A stretch of DNA of 64,000 nucleotides from Isoetes taiwanensis (taxonomy: Eukaryota; Streptophyta; Lycopodiopsida; Isoetales; Isoetaceae): contig JAJEKV010000001.1 in assembly GCA_021234155.1 (NCBI GenBank), positions 28,043,768-28,107,767 on the forward strand. Reading direction: 5' to 3'. This document shows positions 55,122-64,000 of this stretch, in pieces. Each line of letters starts with the position of its first letter. Positions within the stretch are counted from its first letter, which is position 1. Under the pieces are notes generated by a model. It ran no database searches. It was not told the origin of the DNA and saw only the letters and a program-made list of their open reading frames with translations. The position numbers and the translations under genes are program-made.

Positions 55122-55209
55122 AAGGGGATAAACACCCCTGCGAGCCCCTTACAGCAGATAAACGCCCGTTTATCTGCTGTAAGGGGCTCGCAGGGGTGTT
55201 TATCCCCTT
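55122..55209. repeat. Perfect palindrome, 43-bp arms, 2-base centre
   Basis: The arms 55122-55164 and 55167-55209 are exact reverse complements around CC. The sequence starts AAGGGGATAAACACCCCTGC. It lies about 300 bases upstream of the DnaJ start codon. Such a perfect palindrome can extrude as a cruciform and is normally unstable, so it is either very young or recently corrected. Confidence 0.95.
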
Positions 55210-55264
55210 TAACCGGCAGCCACAAACAGAGCTCCATAGCAAGCTCCAGAGCAAGGTTTATCAG

Positions 55265-55354
55265 CTGCCCATAGCAAGATTATCAAGATCCAGAGCAAGA
55301 TTATCATGACCGGAGCAAGATTATCATGACCACAACAAGATTATCATGACCGGA
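55265..55354. repeat. 21-bp tandem repeats
   Basis: Units of (G/C)AGCAAGATTATCATGACC and variants recur about four times with a period of 21 bases. Confidence 0.85.
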
Positions 55355-56020
55355 GCTGACCACCAGAGCTGAGGGGAAGCTGATTCTGGGCGCGCAGTGA
55401 AGGTTCCGGCATATCAGGGATCTGTGATGGACGCTCAGGATTGTGCTGATCACAAATCCTGCCGGTTAAGGTTTTGTAATGTATGGATTATTGGTATGTG
55501 AATACCGCATACAAGAAAGGCTACAAATCTCCAATGTTTGAGTTTCATATTGGTCGAGGAGCTTCTCGCAATGGTGTGGACTATGATTCCTGGGATGTAT
55601 TGTATTTGAAACCATATATTTTGCTATGTTTGAGCAGCTTAATTTCATTTAGAGGTCATATTTTCTATTTTGGTGCATTTTTGATGGATTTTTCGGCATG
55701 ATTAGAAAGAAAGAAGGTGTTTTACGTTTTTTTTTGGAGCCAGACTAGGGCATGGATAAGATGTGACGCTGCTTTCTATTTGCAGCCTGGGTTTTGGCTT
55801 CAAGAGATGCCTATTGCACAGTTCAGTCTAGTTTGTTCCCTTTTGTTTTTGGCTCAGGTGACTTTCATTAGGCTGTCTAGGCAGCTCCCTTCCTATTTGC
55901 GTTGCTATTACATCCTAGAAATTATCAAATTGGGTCACCTAGCCACAAATCGGGCCTCAGAAGCATCAAAGTAGACTTCTAAAGAGCGATGTGTTGCTCA
56001 TGAGTCTCTAAATCCGAGTG
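55355..56020. other. Stretch without a recognised gene
   Basis: Two frames (55483-55701 and 55717-55974) are open but resemble nothing I know. A 38-base segment at 55482-55519 recurs at 56671-56707. Confidence 0.35.
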
Positions 56021-56027
56021 GCAAACC

Positions 56028-56270
56028 CCAAATCCGGCCTAGTAATAGCCAAATTGGGTTGCCCTTAGCAGGCTCGCTGCCTACAATCACTGCAGACCAT
56101 TTTCCCTGCCTCCAAATACCTACACAGGCAGTTTTGATTCTCAGAACTCTTCTCTGCTTGATGGGTGTCTAAATCCGGCCTGATAATAGCCAAATGGGGT
56201 CGATTTTAGCTTGGTCGCTGCCTACAATCACATGCGAACCATTTCCTGTCTCCAAACAGCTGCACAACCA
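56028..56270. repeat. Diverged tandem duplication, period about 143 bp
   Basis: AAATCCGGCCTAGTAATAGC ... CGCTGCCTACAATCAC ... occurs at 56028 and again at 56171 with about 20% difference by eye. Confidence 0.75.
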
Positions 56271-56703
56271 ATTTCGGTTCAGGGAATTATGTAGCAGAGG
56301 AGTTGATTTTGGGTGAACAATTTGAGCCCGCGAACTTACATCTTAGCCATCTATTAGAGAATAGAAAAACACTCTGTTGGCGATGATGGCAGGCCCGACC
56401 TCTGCATTCATTCCGGCAATTCATTGTTTGTAATTTTTTTGTTTCTGTGGCACTATGTAATAGTGATGTGCAAAGGATTTGATATGAATATGATGGTGAT
56501 GTGCAAAGGTCACATGTTTGAAAGTGACCTTAGAAAATGGCAAAGCATTTTTTTGGCAAAAAGATGTTAGCCTTTGATTTGGCATCATGCGTAGCATATG
56601 TTGGAGATCAATGATTCATATTGCATCCTAAGAACTAAACCCATGCGCACTATTAGATATATATGTAACATATGGATATTGGTATGTGAATACCGCATAC
56701 AAG

Positions 56704-56791
56704 AAAGACTATTTACCTTACATTCTGGCATTGTGGCAATGCCGACGCATTGGCATTGATGATACGCCAGAATGTAAGGTCAATAGTCTTT
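56704..56791. repeat. Inverted repeat with 26-bp arms and nearby related motifs
   Basis: AAAGACTATTTACCTTACAT (56704) pairs with 56766-56791. The motif GAATGT(A/G)AGGTAAATA recurs singly at about 56829, 56850 and 56872. The layout suggests a small TIR element with subterminal repeats. Confidence 0.65.
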
Positions 56792-56889
56792 TTTGCAACG
56801 TGGAAGATACGCGTTAAATTTCATCGTCAGAATGTGAGGTAAAATAGGTTGAACGTGAGGTAAATAATCTGAATGTCAGGTAAATATGT

Positions 56890-57360
56890 GTGAGTGCAGA
56901 AAATGGCACGAAACTTATTAACATCCATGAAAAGAAATACGCCACGTGGCAAAGCACAATTGGCTGATGAGGCAAAATTTAACTTAAATGTTTTTTTACG
57001 TAATTGCTGACAGTGGATCCCGTTATATGAAACATAATGGGTATTCTTGGACATTGAAGTTTTAGTTAATGGTTCGCTGGCGGATTTGTCAGACTGTGCA
57101 CATATCTTTCTATGCAGGAATGGAGTCTGGATTGGGTGCAATACCTAGATTTCTATTTGGAGGTGTCAATTGGGTCCTTTCCGTATCGGTTTCTATTTGG
57201 AGGTGTGCAAGATGCACAAGAACAGAAACAAAAAGAAGATTCGGTGCAAAGGAAAGGAAGATTGGGTGTTGTGCTGCAGAGGATCCCCAGTTTCATGCGT
57301 GCGTTTGCAGAGGCATGAATCTGCACAGAGATAGAATAAAATAGAATAGAATAGAATAAC
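56890..57360. other. Stretch without a recognised gene
   Basis: The segment ATTTCTATTTGGAGGTGT occurs twice (about 57149 and 57188). An AGAAT microsatellite lies near 57330-57357. No gene is supported. Confidence 0.45.
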
Positions 57361-57510
57361 ACGGAGACCAATTGGTCTATGGGACCCAAACATGAGGCCC
57401 AGTACACGTATTATTGTCCGGGTTAAAAAACCCCCTCCCGCCCCAAAGGGTTGTTTGGGGGAAAAACCGTGACAGTAATAGGTTTGCTGTCAAACTGTAC
57501 AAATACAAAT
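57361..57510. repeat. Dispersed LTR-like repeat, copy 2
   Basis: It is collinear with 36120-36300 (CTATGGGACCC, GTATTATTGTC, GGTTAAAAAACC, GGGAAAAACCGTGACAGTAATA, AAACTGTACAAA). Confidence 0.65.
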
Positions 57511-57599
57511 ACATATATCATGGGAGAGATACTTATGTGCACGTATCAGGTAAGCGCCCGAGGGACGAGCTGATCTCGACGATTCATGATCTCTTGAAG

Positions 57600-57878
57600 T
57601 TATGATCCCAACCTTCGTACTGAGCTCGTGCTCAGCATCTCATGCAGGGGCTGGCCAGGGTGGACCATCTCAGCATAGCATATCCGAATGTCCTCATATG
57701 CTGGACAACTCTGAAGCTTCCACAACTCCAACCTGGCAATATTGGCAAAGCCTCTCCTGACGCGGCTCCCCAGTCCATCTTGTCGTCTCAATTCGGAGAT
57801 GGTATGCACCTGTGCGGATAGAGGCAATGGATCCGCGCACTTAATGCAGTGAGATTGGAGCATCTGGAATGGCCACAA
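57600..57878 (-). pseudogene. Unknown coding-like fragment, relative of 36310-36590
   Basis: The frame on the minus strand includes VHTISELRRQDGLGSRVRRG, then ANIARLELWKLQSC and AYEDIRICYAEMVHPG. The same spaced residues (ELR-x2-DG-x-G, then an Arg and a hydrophobic block) occur at 36310-36590 beside another copy of the same LTR-like repeat. The fragment may be part of an element or a captured host sequence. I do not recognise the protein. Confidence 0.45.
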
Positions 57879-57879
57879 A

Positions 57880-58560
57880 AGAGATTGGTTGTGGACACAG
57901 GAAATGAGGTTTTCGTAGATGAAAATGTTGTTAAGTATATTTCTTTTGCTCTATTTTCTTCATATGTAAAGCTTCTGGTAAACACAGGGGTTCAATTCTT
58001 TTGAGCTTTGGTTTTGGTCTGATTTGGAAGGCAAGATTGATGCCGTTGTTAACCATTGAATCAGATTTTCTATCTCATTTGACCTGATGGGATTAAAACA
58101 TGGCTGTTTGACCCCATCTTCTTTTGCAAGGAACGACCCAGAGTGCCTTATATAGGATATTCTCCATAAAATGTTGCAATATAATGGTCTCAAAAAAATT
58201 TGAAACGCTTCAAATGATAATATATCCCGATTGTTTTTAGGGGTCTTGTAACATATAAAGAGGATGATCGACAATGTTTTAGTGGATGTATACAAATCTA
58301 TATTTTGCTCATGCTAGAACTTCGTGTTCCCTCCCCCCCCATGAAGCTTTTTTTTTCTGATGTCGCCTTGTCTAGCTCGTAGACTATATCTTCCTTTTAA
58401 CTTCCTTTTTAAACTTATATTACACTTCCTTTTTCTGGTGGTATTCGACGTATTTCTCTGGTTCTTTTCTTTTTCCTTTTAGATATAGACTTGCTTGAAG
58501 AAGGGTTTGCAAGGAGAAATCTTTCAACTACTGCACACAATGATGTGATTCAACTCAACT
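57880..58560. other. Stretch without a recognised gene
   Basis: AT-rich, with no supported gene or repeat. Confidence 0.4.
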
Positions 58561-58561
58561 C

Positions 58562-59023
58562 ATAACTATCAACACATAACTATCATTAACATTAATTAAT
58601 ACAAACCATTGCATTCCACGCTTAAAAATAAAATTCCCCCTTAAACCCCCTTTGGTTTGGGTGCATATTCATACGGGGGGTTACTCGGGGCAACGAGAGA
58701 TGTTGGATGGGCATATTTGCCCTTTATTCCAAGATCTGGACCGTACATAGCGATCCTCGTTTGTGGGGTATGCATGTACAAGTTTTTGTATACTGTATAT
58801 TGAGGTTTGCAAAATACTATAAGGTTTGAGAGAATGTACTTAATGGTGTTAATTTTGTACATGTATTGTAAATATGTTTTTGGGGCTCTCGCTGCCCTAC
58901 GTAACCCCCCGTATGAATATGCACCCAAACCAAAGGGGGTTTAAGGGGGAATTTTATTTTTAAGCGTGGAATGCAATGGTTTGTATTAATTAATGTTAAT
59001 GATAGTTATGTGTTAGTAGTTAT
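58562..59023. mobile_element. MITE-like element with 138-bp terminal inverted repeats
   Basis: The left arm 58562-58699 and right arm 58886-59023 are equal in length and pair nearly perfectly over AAAATTCCCCCTTAAACCCC, TTTGGGTGCATATTCATACG and beyond. The middle of about 186 bases codes for nothing. Long terminal repeats recall Mutator-like or foldback elements. No clear target duplication was found. A degenerate relative lies at 53150-53430. Confidence 0.8.
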
Positions 59024-59312
59024 ACTAAAAAAAATTTTTGGCCCTTCGGGCCCTAACAAAAGAAAACAAAACCAAATAAACAAACAAGCAATTTATAACA
59101 ATACAACATATACACAGTCCAAACTTCCTTGAGTGAATATCTAGCATCTAAACAAAAAAGAAAGTCATATAATCATTGTTTATTGTTATATATTGTTATA
59201 TGTTTGTGAGATCTGTGAAGAACAAAAAGCTTAGGGCCTATAGAATATAAAAATCATAAAACAATGCAAATGAAAACGCGTACACAAACTAGCATAAGGG
59301 GTTTTGATGGGA

Positions 59313-60014
59313 TCAAATGGGAATTTCTAGCATAAAAACAGGGACAATCTCTAATATACTCCAATACAACAAGAACATGTACCTCTCACAAATAAGTTCC
59401 GCAAATGACTTTATTGCCCTGTTGCTCCATACATCAAGTACATCCCTTAAAACAAATCTCAACTTTTGATAATTGTGAACAGTCCCCAGAAAACCACCAT
59501 TTGCAGACGTATTTATAGTGCAATTCACATCCAACAGTTGTTGAAAGATGTGCTCATCAACACCATGTTGTCCAACGACATGAGATCTCTCTAGTACCTT
59601 ATATGCCAATGCAGCAGAAGATGAAAGAAATGAACTCTCGACAGGCATCTTATGGGACATCTTTACAAGTCCTAGTGCTTTTGCCAAATCAGCAAGCAAC
59701 CACCTGGGAATTGCATCATTCAGCATGTTCAGATGCCTCATTAGTTCTTCTGGGTGCCATGAGTCCAAATTCCAGGAAAAAGATCTCGGTAGAACCTCCA
59801 AAATGTTGAAGGTGTTCCTGGCAAAACCTCAGTGGTTTAGAACCTCCAGGTTGCTTAAGGCAACCAATCTGAATGCTAAAATTCCAGGGACAATGCTCAG
59901 GAAATTATCTGACACAGCTTTCCCTAAAGGATAAAAAGTCTGTCTCAGGGAAGAGCTTGCCAAATGCACACCATTTGAGCTTTGCTTGTGGTTCTTGCTT
60001 GCATAGCTGCTCAA
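59313..60014 (-). pseudogene. Unknown host-like protein fragment with one stop
   Basis: A single frame of about 234 codons is interrupted by one TGA at 59829-59831. It includes SDNFLSIVPGILAFRLVALS before the stop. After it come WHPEELMRHLNMLNDAIPRW, LLADLAKALGLVKMSH, DEHIFQQLLDVNC and YQKLRFVLRDVLDVWSNRA. The composition is that of a helical, soluble protein, perhaps part of a large ARM- or HEAT-type protein, but I cannot name it. It may be an exon set of a real gene or a young pseudogene. Confidence 0.4.
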
Positions 60015-60019
60015 GACCT

Positions 60020-60580
60020 ATAATTAACTTGTTGTAAAAGTCTGAGAGGATTTGACAAGGCTAGATGGATAAAATAGTTGTTCCTGACCGAGTCAATTTT
60101 TGGTCAATATCCCTGGCAGAGAGCTCGATTTATGATCTCGCTACTGAGACTTGTTTTTGGAGTTTTGAAAATCTTGCCTATTCTGAAAAAGTCTGCACTC
60201 AACAGGCCTTGATGCTCTTGGCAAATAGAAGTCAAGGTCTTTTCCTTTTTGAATTTTCTTTGGCCGACTGCTACAAATCATGAACAGATGTGAAAGCGAA
60301 TTTACTTATGGAAGGAATGCATACAAATTCCATCATTTGTGCAATAATCCTGCATGAGGCAATGACTTAAATATTCTAGGGATTTTTATGCATTGCTATA
60401 TGGTCCTATGCTGACCTCTGCTATGGCGAATTTAAACTGATAACTTGATGACTTGTGTTGATGGTTCAGGCAATCAAGGGGATTAATAAATACTTGTGTA
60501 GAGCATGTCCAGATGTCGTGCAAATCACGTCAAACTATTAGGATGGAATGCAGTAGACAAATTCTGTCAATAATTGCTTT
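60020..60580. other. Stretch without a recognised gene
   Basis: One short plus-strand frame (60065-60283) is open but unlike known proteins. Nothing else stands out. Confidence 0.35.
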
Positions 60581-60584
60581 TTAG

Positions 60585-60818
60585 ATAGATAGATAGATAG
60601 TAGTTTTAACGTCACGCCACTAGGCAGCATCCAACTGGACATGTGACCACACACCACACTACATTGCTTGGTTGGGCCCTGCCCCCAACCACCTTACATT
60701 GCGTCTGTTGGGATTTGACCCCCAACAGTACCGAGTGCGATTCTGGGCGGTCTCGAACTCGAGACCACATTGCTAAGGAACTAGTGTGTTACCACTAGAT
60801 CAAACGCCCAGACGCACT
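60585..60818 (-). mobile_element. tRNA-derived SINE
   Basis: The minus strand starts near GCGTCTGGGCGTTTGATCTAG. It has a box A (TGATCTAGTGG, 60792-60802) and a box B (GTTCGAGAC, 60750-60758) at tRNA-like spacing, as in plant SINEs of the Au type. The body continues about 140 bases and ends beside a (TATC)n run at 60585-60601 instead of a long A tail. Such elements are copied by LINE enzymes. Confidence 0.7.
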
Positions 60819-60829
60819 AAGAATTCAAC

Positions 60830-61605
60830 AATAAGGGTCGGATTTTCAACTGAATCAGGTACACAAAGGCAAGTAACATGAATCCCAAGCTCTGAGTCTT
60901 GGGCACAGGATCAAATAGATAAACAATCAATCAACTCAGATAATTTAGTCAATAATCCGAGTTGTAAATCAAGTGTGGAGGTCAGAATCAAGCTTCAATC
61001 AAGCAAGCCGGTCCTTCTTCAAAGCAAACAATCGCTTCTTCGCCTTAAAACCCTCGAATTTTCCTTCTGTTGAAAAGCCCCTTTTGTAGATCCCCTGTTC
61101 TGTTGCATTCTTGATCAATTCCATTCAATTCTCTGTATTTTTGTTTTCCAGACATGTTCTTGGCATTAAACAAGGCTATTCGGCAGGTTTGGGGTATGAT
61201 TGCACAATTGGTTCGGCCGAATCGACCGGATCTTGGCGTTCACAGGTTTAGGGTTCTTGATAATTTTCGACGATATATCCCACAGGCAAATTTAGACTTG
61301 ACAGCTCAAGGTATATAAGGAAAAACAAAACCTTAATTTATAATTATTGCGTGCAATATCCACGTGGGATTTGGTACCTCCACTGCCCCACACGCCCGGA
61401 TGTTCCACGCGGCATGGGGAGATTGGCTGGGAAGAAAAAATAGGCTTTGGGAGGGGGGTAATCTTTTCTCATGCTCTAGAAGATTCAAGAATCTTTTTTT
61501 GCAATTGGGCATTTTCGATTTTGTCTTAAAAATGGCTGAAAAGGGAGGTGATGTGGCATGTGAGAATGATGACAAGGCAAAGTAGGGATGACATGGCACA
61601 TAAGG
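60830..61605. other. Stretch without a recognised gene
   Basis: No supported gene or clear repeat is seen. Confidence 0.35.
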
Positions 61606-62960
61606 ATAGTGACGTGTCAATCAACTTGGCTTAGAAAATTCTTTCTAGTCAAAACCTCAAGTTATGTGAACATGATGTGTGTGACATGTGGATAGTGATG
61701 TGGAGGTGCTAATGATGATGTGGCAAGCAGGAATTAAACATACAATATATTTTTCCTTAAAAAATACTTCGGCTATTTTTCAAAATTTTACAGCATTTTA
61801 TGATATATATTTGGCTAAAGTTATTATTATCACTACATTTATATGTATTTGTACTCGACGGAACTTTTGAATTAAGTACTATAAACTTTCACTTGGCTAT
61901 TTTTTAACTAGAAAAAGCAGAAAATATAAATTCTTTAGCTTTAGATATATTGTACTACAATTACAAATAATAATCAACAAGCAAAGAACATACAATAATA
62001 TTAAAAAACTTTTAACATAAGCTCACAACATAGCTTATAATATTATAGTCTGAACTACATTCAATGCAATGACATCTTCTAGGTATGGTGATCAAATTTC
62101 ACATATCTCTAACCCTTGAAGGAAGATGTTATGCAACCAACTCGGGCATCTAAAGGAATATTGGCCATTTCTTACAATTCTTTTTTGAAGATGCATATAT
62201 GGTATATGTAATAAAAAATCATAGTTTGAAAAACTAGTATCATTGATGATGGTAGGTGGGGATGTGTAAAAGTCTATAATAAGAATTTATTTATGTTTGG
62301 CTATTAATGATTTAATATGTAATTATTGTAATATAAAAAAAAAAGGCTAATCCCTTTTTCTTTAGGGAAAAAGGGGAAAATAGTTTGGCTAATCCTAAAA
62401 AAATAATGGAGTACTTGTTTCAACTATGGCTATTTTTTATTTTTTTAAAAGAAATCTCCCTTCATAAAATTCGCCGCAAAAATTGTCTAGGCCCCCTGAA
62501 AAATCGCCATTTGGCTATTAATAGCCACTAATTTTTTCCATGGTGGCAAGGTGATGTGTCATTTTATGGATGTAATTTTTTAACAAAAATTGAAGTGTGA
62601 TCATGGAGATAAAGGTATGACATGGCATGACAAGAGAGGTGATGTGTGTGATGACTTGGCACTTCCAATGTACCTTCCATGGGTCAATTTTGGTAAAAAT
62701 GCAAATCATTGGCATTTCCTTAGGCAAACTTGCCTTTTGAATGCTTCCCTTAGGGATCTTATGATCTTCCCTTATCTTTGACTTTGATGGATGGAATGTT
62801 GACCTTTGACCACATGTATGACCAAGTCAAGTGAGGTTTTGGAACTTTGAATGATGTGGAAGTGGTATGATAAGTGTGTGGCATGTGAATGGTTCTTGAA
62901 AGTGTAGTTTTGACTAGAAAAAATCTTCAAAGCCAAAATTGACTTGGAAATTAATTGTAG
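61606..62960. repeat. AT-rich stretch between diverged inverted arms
   Basis: AACTTGGCTTAGAAAATTCT...CTAGTCAAAAC (about 61622-61661) is matched in inverse by GTTTTGACTAGAAAAAATCT...TTGACTTGG (about 62908-62950). Words such as GATGTGGCA and GACATGGCA recur on both sides. It could be an old TIR element. No transposase is seen inside. Confidence 0.35.
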
Positions 62961-62964
62961 GCAT

Positions 62965-63610
62965 GGAATTCAAGATCTCATGGGTATTTCATGATGGTAG
63001 AAATCATTGGAGATGTGGAATGGGAATCAAAGTGCACAAAGATGCCAAGAACTCAAGTGATCACATACCAAGAGATCTTCTAGGGGTCTTCTTCTTTTTT
63101 GCCTGATTCTGCTTTTGCCTCTCTTGTGTGACCTGAGTCAATTGGCCTCACCTTGCTCTTCAAGCCTTCAATGTATGCCAATAAGGCATTCTTCTTGTGC
63201 CTTGAAATTCAGATCAAAGTGTAAGGATTAGTCCTCAAAATGTGTCTTGCTCTTCCATGCTGCCGTAGCATGGCAGCACTCATTGCCATAGTTTTGCTAA
63301 GGTTGTGTTGCTTAGCTGCAGGTACCTGTTTCTCCTCTTATTGTTGCTTTTTTTGCTTTCAAGTTCATATCTGGCTAAAGAAAATGGAGCGCTGGCTTGT
63401 GGAATGTTTTTTGAAATCATCCTGCCACAACTAATGGAATAGAAAGGGAAGATGCACTGACTTTTGTAAAAGAACATATTTATCTCATGAAAATCGTGAC
63501 AGAGAAAACCCTTTTGCATGCTGATTAATTTTGTACTCTCTAATAGTAAGTTTATGTGTTAGCTGGGCTTCCATATAACCAAGCTATGACTACTTGAGCC
63601 CTATATATTG
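62965..63610. other. Stretch without a recognised gene
   Basis: A short Cys-rich frame at 63240-63434 begins with a hydrophobic segment but has no support beyond being open. Confidence 0.35.
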
Positions 63611-63612
63611 GC

Positions 63613-64000
63613 CTAATATGAACTCTCTGCATCTTGCATTTTTGAGCTTCTTGTTTTCCTCAGTAGTATCAAGCCGTCCAGTATTTTACTTTGCAAATCT
63701 AGTGTTCCTTTGTCCGTCAAGCCATGTATTCTCTTCATGAACTTCTTGTCAAAGAGTTTGGGATTTGGTTTTTGTGGCAACTCTCTATTACTGTCCTTCA
63801 GCATACCCCTCTGCCACAATGCCCAAATGTCAGTCCACTTGCGCCAGATTTCTTCATTGCACAGTATCAGGTCGTATTGATCTGATCGCAATTCTCTGGC
63901 CTTTCTTATAGTTTTTTTTTCCATCATCATCAACGGTTTCATCGTCTTGGTGGCCCTCTGTAAGTACAAACTTGCACAGTCTCTCAAAAATCTTCCATTT
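63613..64000 (-). pseudogene. Unknown coding-like fragment at the right edge
   Basis: Entering from the right edge, one minus-strand frame reads KIFERLCKFVLTEGHQDDET. After a poly-A run near 63913 another frame continues ELRSDQYDLILCNEEIWRKW, TDIWALWQRGML and FDKKFMKRIHGLTDKGTLD to a stop at 63613. The two parts look like one protein split by a frameshift at the homopolymer. I do not recognise it. Confidence 0.4.

Noticed and set aside
55483-55974. Possible gene or organelle-DNA insertion
   Set aside because: Frames are short, with no recognisable organelle gene; part of the sequence is simply duplicated at 56671-56707.
59313-60014. Assignment to a named large plant protein of the BIG/UBR4 kind
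   Set aside because: A few hydrophobic segments suggested it, but I cannot confirm any signature motif, so it is left unnamed.

Overview
The window looks like nuclear DNA of a land plant with a large, repeat-rich genome. The evidence is chromodomain-bearing Ty3 elements, a Ty1/copia element, L1-like LINE remains, a tRNA-derived SINE, a PPR fragment, a BURP-domain relic and a spliced DnaJ gene. I cannot name the species. The mix would suit a fern, lycophyte or other large plant genome, but that is a guess. Only a few host genes are credible: a 5-exon DnaJ-domain gene (53799-54816, minus), an apparently single-exon DUF1348/SnoaL-like gene (25834-26373, minus), and broken or partial host-like reading frames (BURP relic 23371-24625, PPR fragment about 31441-31702, unknown frames at 59313-60014 and 63613-64000).

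Layout. 1-9560: a Ty3 chromovirus (element A, plus strand). Its 5' LTR lies off the left edge, it has two open frames before gag, a broken gag-pol and a 1470-bp 3' LTR. 9561-16226: old sequence with many short tandem duplications and a decayed Ty3 RT fragment. 16232-20877: a Ty1/copia element (minus) with nearly identical LTRs and a CAAAG target duplication. 20883-29150: inverted repeats, the BURP relic, the DUF1348 gene and a cluster of GGGGAGGTTTCCA motifs. 29154-31150: a 5'-truncated LINE. 31441-37692: a PPR fragment, a larger GGGGAGGTTTCCA array, a miniature LTR element (TRIM) and a non-autonomous hAT-like element. 37704-49767: a second chromovirus (element B) with a complete 5' LTR and a truncated 3' LTR. 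49768-52060: a decayed copia fragment. 52060-64000: the DnaJ gene, a perfect 43-bp-arm palindrome, TIR elements, a SINE and partial host-like frames.

Most notable. (1) Element B carries, between its 5' LTR and gag, a histone H3 fold that reads almost continuously from helix alpha-N to the C-terminal part. It sits in frame, past one stop codon, behind a 233-residue unknown ORF, on an element whose integrase ends in a chromodomain. (2) Elements A and B share a remotely similar pre-gag ORF that I do not recognise. (3) The relic at 23371-24625 combines 13 copies of a D-x-LPMW-(L/I) peptide with a BURP domain. That is the layout expected of a self-cyclising plant peptide precursor (burpitide type), and the LPMW core is new to me. 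All similarity statements come from reading the sequence by eye; no database was searched.
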